Shown piece by piece: positions 15,078 through 17,756 of a stretch of DNA of 17,756 bases. The translations under genes and the position numbers were made by a program. Location of the stretch: positions 1-17,756 of the forward strand of contig CAJGDA010000018.1 in assembly GCA_904501935.1 (NCBI GenBank), read 5' to 3'. Source of the DNA: an uncultured Methanobrevibacter sp. Lineage in GTDB: Archaea > Methanobacteriota > Methanobacteria > Methanobacteriales > Methanobacteriaceae. Position 1 is the first letter of the stretch, and each line of letters starts with the position of its first letter. The notes below the pieces were generated by a model that saw only the letters and a program-made list of their open reading frames with translations, ran no database searches and was not told the origin of the DNA.

Positions 15078-15083
15078 TTATTT

Positions 15084-15104
15084 TTCTTATTTTTTTTATA
15101 AGAA
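15084..15104 (+). terminator. Hairpin terminator after ftsZ
   Basis: TTCTTAT-T7-ATAAGAA is a perfect 7-bp stem, seven bases after the ftsZ stop. The whole region 15076-15100 is U-rich in the transcript. It probably ends the ftsZ message, although archaeal termination needs mainly the U-tract. Confidence 0.5.
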
Positions 15105-15156
15105 TGCAAACATTTATTAATAGTTTTAACTAAAAATTATCTTACTACTATTATTT

Positions 15157-15172
15157 TATTATAATTTATAAA
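15157..15172 (+). promoter_or_regulatory. Candidate TATA promoter of secE
   Basis: ttattataatttataa contains two overlapping TATA-like boxes. The first would start transcription near 15185, just before the GGGTATTT ribosome binding site of secE; the second would give a nearly leaderless message. Confidence 0.35.
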
Positions 15173-15194
15173 ATTCTTAATTTTGGGTATTTAA

Positions 15195-15374
15195 ATGAAT
15201 GTACAAGAAAGTTTTAATCAATTTATCAAAGACAGTAAAAGAGTATTAAAAGTAGCGAGAAAGCCAGATTTGCCAGAATACCTTGAGTTAGCTAAGATTT
15301 CAGCTTTAGGTGTAGCTATCATTGGCGTTATTGGTTTTGTTATTGTTATGCTTGGTTCTTTAATTGGAATTTAG
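15195..15374 (+). CDS. secE: Protein translocase subunit SecE / Sec61 gamma
   Basis: A 59-residue protein, MNVQESFNQFIKDSKRVLK..., ending at TAG 15372-15374. It has the SecE/Sec61-gamma layout: an amphipathic basic N-terminal helix (residues 1-30), a short hinge with KPDLPEY (23-29), and a single transmembrane helix (about 37-57, GVAIIGVIGFVIVMLGSLIG). It is the small essential clamp of the SecYE-beta channel in the membrane. Position also supports it: archaeal secE usually stands before nusG/spt5 and the L11-L1-L10 genes, as here. GGGT at 15185-15188 is the ribosome binding site before ATG 15195. Confidence 0.92.
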   Translation: MNVQESFNQFIKDSKRVLKVARKPDLPEYLELAKISALGVAIIGVIGFVIVMLGSLIGI

Positions 15375-15600
15375 AACCTCTTACTTATTTTTTTTTGATA
15401 AAATTAAATTATAATAATTTTTTTAGTAATAATTATTTGTTCAAAAATTCATTTTTTGGAAAACTTTTAAATACTATTATTTATTATAAATATTAATATT
15501 ATAGAAATCTTATTTTCAAGAATTTTCGTTCTTGATAATTATGACTTTTATATTATGTGTAATAATTTTAATTTATTTATTTAACTTAAAATCAATTTAC
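15375..15600 (+). promoter_or_regulatory. AT-rich intergenic region with terminator tract and promoter elements
   Basis: No open reading frame is seen. A T9 run at 15389-15397 probably ends secE. Two promoter-like elements follow: aaaacttttaaata (about 15461-15474) and gacttttatatta (15543-15555). An inverted repeat TCAAGAA-N6-TTCTTGA (15516-15522 / 15529-15535) stands just upstream of the second one. The second promoter would start near 15578 and give a roughly 180-base leader to spt5. Confidence 0.4.
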
Positions 15601-15692
15601 ACTAAACCCAGGGAACATGGGGGATAGCTTAATCAATTTCTGTTTGTTAGAACGGATTACTTAAGAATCTCTAACTATTGTTGGGGACGTTC
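15601..15692 (+). ncRNA. Candidate structured RNA or long leader of the spt5-rpl11 operon
   Basis: About 39% GC in 92 bases, against about 12% in the 60 bases before it. In very AT-rich archaea this contrast often marks RNA genes. It can form a hairpin GTTAGA-[ACG]-GATT-loop-AATC-TCTAAC (15646-15675), ten pairs with a three-base bulge. An outer GAAC (15613-15616) could pair with GTTC (15689-15692) and enclose it. No known RNA family is recognised. A 15-codon frame (ATG 15617 to TAA 15664) also exists, so a leader peptide is an alternative. Confidence 0.35.
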
Positions 15693-15760
15693 AAAAATAT
15701 TTTTAACTTAATGTATGATTTTATTAACAAGAAAAAATTTTAAAAATAGGTGAATTTTTC

Positions 15761-16231
15761 ATGGAAGATACTAATAGTTCCATATATGCTCTTAAAACCT
15801 CTGCGGGTCAAGAAAGGAATGTTGCTAGACTTTTAGCACGTAAAGCTAGAACAGTTGATGGTATAGGCATTTCATCAATTCTTGTTCCTGAATCTTTAAA
15901 AGGATATATTTTAGTTGAATCTTCAACAAAAATAGATCTTAGAAATCCTGATTTAAAAGTACAACATTTAAGAGGGGTTGTTGAAGGTAGTGTAGGCATT
16001 ACTTTCGATGAAGTTAAAAGATTCTTAAAACCAGAGCCTATTATTTCCTCTATTCAAAAAGGAAGTATTGTTGAACTTATTTCTGGTCCATTCAAAGGGG
16101 AAAGAGCAAAAGTGGTTCGTATTGATGAATCACGTGAAGAAGTCGTTCTTGAGTTAATAGAAGCAGCAGTACCAATTCCGGTTACTGTTAAAGCTGATCA
16201 AATTAGAATAATTCAAAAGGAGGCTGACTGA
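15761..16231 (+). CDS. spt5: Transcription elongation factor Spt5 (NusG homologue)
   Basis: 156 residues. The N-terminal NGN domain (about 5-90) holds the characteristic IYALKTSAGQERNVA start and the ILVPESLKGYILVE segment that contacts the RNA polymerase clamp. The KOW domain spans about 98-155, beginning GSIVELISGPFKGERAKVV. Spt5 pairs with Spt4 to raise polymerase processivity and couples to ribosomes. ATG 15761 has a strong AGGTGA site seven bases upstream. Its stop overlaps the rpl11 start (TGATG), so translation of the two is coupled. The 386 bases before it are gene-free and contain the candidate leader RNA. Confidence 0.95.
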   Translation: MEDTNSSIYALKTSAGQERNVARLLARKARTVDGIGISSILVPESLKGYILVESSTKIDLRNPDLKVQHLRGVVEGSVGITFDEVKRFLKPEPIISSIQKGSIVELISGPFKGERAKVVRIDESREEVVLELIEAAVPIPVTVKADQIRIIQKEAD

Positions 16232-16713
16232 TGGCTAAAGATACAGTCGAAGTTCTTATCGAAGGTGGAACTGCAACTCCTGGGCCACCATTAGGACCTG
16301 CTTTAGGGCCTTTCGGTATTAACATGATGCAAGTTGTGGAAGAAATTAATCAAAAAAGCGCTGACTTCGCAGGAATGAAAGTGCCTGTTATAGTCACTAT
16401 TGATAGAGATACTAAAGAATTCGAAATCGAAATCGGTACTCCGCCAACAACTGCACTTATCATGGAAGAATTAGGCATCGAAAAAGCTTCTCACGAACCA
16501 GGTTTGGATATTATCAATGACTTGCCTATTGAAACTGCTTTAAAAATCACTAGAATGAAATTCGATTCATTATTATCTAATGATTACAAAGCAGGTATCA
16601 AAGAAGTTATTGGAACCTGTGTAAGTATGGGATTATCTGTTGATGGTAAAGACCCAAGAGAAGTACAAAAAGATATTGATGCTGGAAAATATGATGATCT
16701 CTTTGAAGAATAG
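16231..16713 (+). CDS. rpl11: Large-subunit ribosomal protein uL11
   Basis: 160 residues, archaeal length. The N-terminal GGTATPGPPLGPALGPFGINM (12-32) is the proline-rich L11 signature that meets the GTPase-associated 23S rRNA. It ends with the archaeal-specific acidic extension DPREVQKDIDAGKYDDLFEE. L11 helps form the stalk base that recruits elongation factors. AAAAGGAGG at 16215-16223 is a very strong ribosome binding site, located inside the end of spt5. The start codon overlaps the spt5 stop by one base. A 180-base gap then separates it from rpl1. Confidence 0.97.
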   Translation: MAKDTVEVLIEGGTATPGPPLGPALGPFGINMMQVVEEINQKSADFAGMKVPVIVTIDRDTKEFEIEIGTPPTTALIMEELGIEKASHEPGLDIINDLPIETALKITRMKFDSLLSNDYKAGIKEVIGTCVSMGLSVDGKDPREVQKDIDAGKYDDLFEE

Positions 16714-16749
16714 AGATTATTTAGTTAAATTAGAATTAAGTTAATAAAT

Positions 16750-16799
16750 ACAGTGTATATGATGTTATAACTAATAATTATAATTGATATACTGTTTTT
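16750..16799 (+). terminator. Possible weak terminator after rpl11
   Basis: ACAGTGTATAT (16750-16760) and ATATACTGT (16787-16795) can pair with a two-base bulge, followed by five T's at 16795-16799. The loop is long (26 bases), so the hairpin is weak. It would separate the rpl11 message from the rpl1 message. Confidence 0.3.
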
Positions 16800-16801
16800 A
16801 A

Positions 16802-16893
16802 TTCATGCAATCGTTTAAGAATTTTTTTCTTGCAATCGATACTCATGAAACCAAAAAAAATCCAATGAGCATTAATGTTCATGGGGGATGAAT
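16802..16893 (+). promoter_or_regulatory. rpl1 leader with nested inverted repeats
   Basis: TTCATG (16802-16807) matches CATGAA (16845-16850), enclosing an inner AAGAA/TTCTT pairing around T's and two direct copies of GCAATCG. A near-palindrome ATGAGCATTAATGTTCAT (16865-16882) follows, directly before the GGGGG ribosome binding site (16883-16887). If transcribed, this region could fold and modulate rpl1 translation. A clear TATA box was not found. Confidence 0.3.
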
Positions 16894-17532
16894 ATGACAC
16901 AAGATGTAATTAACGCGGTGAAGGAGGCAAAAGAACAATCAAAGCCGAGAAACTTCACTGAGTCAGTGGATGTTATTATAAATATCCGTGACTTAGATGT
17001 CAGAAAGCCAGAAAATAGGTTTAATGAGGAAGTTACTCTTCCTAACGGCCGTGGCAAAGAGATTAATATCGGAGTCATTGCTGATGGGGAACTCATTGTT
17101 CAGGCTAAAGATGCTGGTCTTGATGTTGTAATCAATAAAGACGGATTAGAAGAGTTTGGAAAAGACAGAAAAGCAGCTAAAAAAATGGCTAACTCTGTTG
17201 ATTTCTTAGTAGCTCAAGCAGATATGATGCCACTCGTTGGTAGATTCTTAGGTCCAGTTTTAGGACCTCGTGGAAAAATGCCAAAACCAGTGCCTGCAAG
17301 TATCAAATTAGATCCTCTTTTACAAAGATTACAAAACACTGTCAGAGTTGGTGTAAAACAACAAGCAAGTATTCAAGTTGTTGTTGGAAGCCAAGACATG
17401 TCAGACGAGGACATAGCTGAAAATGTTGAAACTGTTCTTACAGTCTTAGACCGCAATTTGGAAAAAGGAAGAAGTCAAATCAAGTCCATGTTTATTAAAA
17501 CAACTATGGGACCAGTAGTGAGGGTGATCTAA
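16894..17532 (+). CDS. rpl1: Large-subunit ribosomal protein uL1
   Basis: 212 residues. Recognised by FTESVDVIINIRDLDVRKPEN near the N-terminus, GRFLGPVLGPRGKMPKPVP in the middle (the L1 signature, domain II) and the C-terminal return to domain I (KSMFIKTTMGPVVRV). L1 binds the mobile stalk of 23S rRNA and moves E-site tRNA. In methanogens it also represses its own operon by binding its mRNA, and the target site is visible in codons 9-22 (see separate entry). ATG 16894 is preferred over ATG 16888 because the GGGGG at 16883-16887 has proper spacing to 16894. The stop overlaps the next start (TAATG). Confidence 0.96.
   Translation: MTQDVINAVKEAKEQSKPRNFTESVDVIINIRDLDVRKPENRFNEEVTLPNGRGKEINIGVIADGELIVQAKDAGLDVVINKDGLEEFGKDRKAAKKMANSVDFLVAQADMMPLVGRFLGPVLGPRGKMPKPVPASIKLDPLLQRLQNTVRVGVKQQASIQVVVGSQDMSDEDIAENVETVLTVLDRNLEKGRSQIKSMFIKTTMGPVVRVI
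16918..16958 (+). promoter_or_regulatory. L1 autoregulatory mRNA binding site
   Basis: Inside the rpl1 coding sequence, 24 bases after the ATG, GTGAAGGAGGC (16918-16928) and GCCGAGAAACTTCAC (16944-16958) pair. The outer stem is GTGAAG/CTTCAC and the inner one GGC/GCC, around an asymmetric internal loop GGA / GAGAAA. As I recall it, both strands match base for base the L1 binding site of the Methanococcus vannielii L1 operon mRNA, whose apical loop differs. L1 binding here blocks translation of L1-L10-L12. Confidence 0.85.
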
Positions 17533-17756
17533 TGGCTCATGTTGCTGAATGGAAAAAGGAAGAAGTTAACGAGCTAAAAAACATTATCGGTCAATACGAC
17601 GTAATCGGTATTGTTGATTTAATGAACATTCCTGCAAAACAGCTCCAAGAAATGAGAAAATCTCTCAAAGGCAAAGCTGTTATAAGAATGTCCAAAATAA
17701 ATCTTATTAATTTAGCTCTTGAAGATTGTAATGCTGATAAAAACAACATTGTTGAT
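17532..17756 (+). CDS. rpl10: Large-subunit ribosomal protein uL10 (P0), 5' part
   Basis: 75 codons are visible before the window ends: MAHVAEWKKEEVNELKNIIG..., then DVIGIVDLMNIPAKQLQEMRKSLKGKAVIRMSK. This is the start of archaeal L10/P0, which anchors the L12 stalk dimers and binds 23S rRNA with L11. GGGTGATC at 17522-17529 is an almost full match to the anti-Shine-Dalgarno complement. The ATG shares its A with the rpl1 stop, so expression is coupled to L1 and falls under the same L1 feedback. The gene for L12 is expected next. Confidence 0.96.
   Translation, partial: MAHVAEWKKEEVNELKNIIGQYDVIGIVDLMNIPAKQLQEMRKSLKGKAVIRMSKINLINLALEDCNADKNNIVD

Noticed and set aside
15693..15710. AAAAATATTTTT palindrome before spt5 as a terminator or TATA box
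   Set aside because: It is pure A/T in a sequence where such strings are common, and there is no GC stem; kept only as a remark.
1..17756. CRISPR array, insertion sequence or prophage
   Set aside because: No regularly spaced repeats, transposase or integrase frames, or phage structural genes were seen on either strand.

Overview
The window looks like chromosomal DNA of a methanogenic archaeon of the order Methanobacteriales, most likely Methanobrevibacter or a close relative. The base composition is very AT-rich. The information-processing genes are archaeal (Pelota, TFE, Spt5, ribosomal L11/L1/P0, SecE/Sec61-gamma). There are MraY-like and MurG-like genes of the kind used for pseudomurein, a hydrogenase maturation chaperone, a coenzyme F420 ligase relative, and archaeal TATA-type promoters combined with GGTGA or GGAG ribosome binding sites. 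I see no insertion sequence, integrase, phage gene or CRISPR array; this is mostly a core-genome region.

Layout. The first 920 bases hold the 5' part of a prephenate dehydrogenase gene (minus strand), divergent from pelA. Then follow a cell-wall pair (MraY-like phosphotransferase and MurG-like glycosyltransferase, overlapping or nearly so), a convergent dihydrolipoamide-dehydrogenase-like flavoprotein, hypC, and a convergent ACT-domain regulator. A tRNA-Ile(GAT), a DUF59/MIP18-type Fe-S assembly protein and a tight TFE - HD phosphohydrolase - ArcS-like operon are all on the minus strand. Next is a two-gene surface-glycan operon on the minus strand (a membrane-anchored UDP-sugar 4,6-dehydratase followed by a DegT-type aminotransferase). 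A CofE-like protein and a protein resembling the pyruvate kinase C-terminal domain are transcribed divergently. The last 4 kb, on the plus strand, is ftsZ, secE, a GC-rich intergenic island, nusG/spt5, rpl11, rpl1 and the start of the gene for L10/P0.

How the parts work together. The ftsZ/secE/spt5/rpl11/rpl1/rpl10 run is a housekeeping division-secretion-translation block. Its regulatory logic is partly visible: rpl11 overlaps spt5 by one base, P0 overlaps L1 by one base, and the first codons of rpl1 contain a hairpin that matches the known archaeal L1 autoregulatory mRNA site. The MraY/MurG-like pair should act on lipid-linked precursors of pseudomurein, and the CapD/DegT pair should make an amino-deoxy sugar for a surface glycan or glycoprotein.

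The points most worth a second look are: (i) a hairpin that serves as a shared bidirectional terminator and contains both stop codons of a convergent gene pair; (ii) the L1 feedback site; (iii) an unexplained GC-rich, foldable island between secE and spt5; (iv) a short, TGT-domain-free ArcS; (v) altered catalytic motifs in the MraY-like enzyme, the LPD-like enzyme and the TFE zinc ribbon; (vi) a 16-bp perfect palindrome in the tRNA-Ile promoter region. I did not find an obviously new multi-gene system. The best candidates for something undescribed are the island at 15601-15692 and the CofE-like / pyruvate-kinase-C-like divergent pair.
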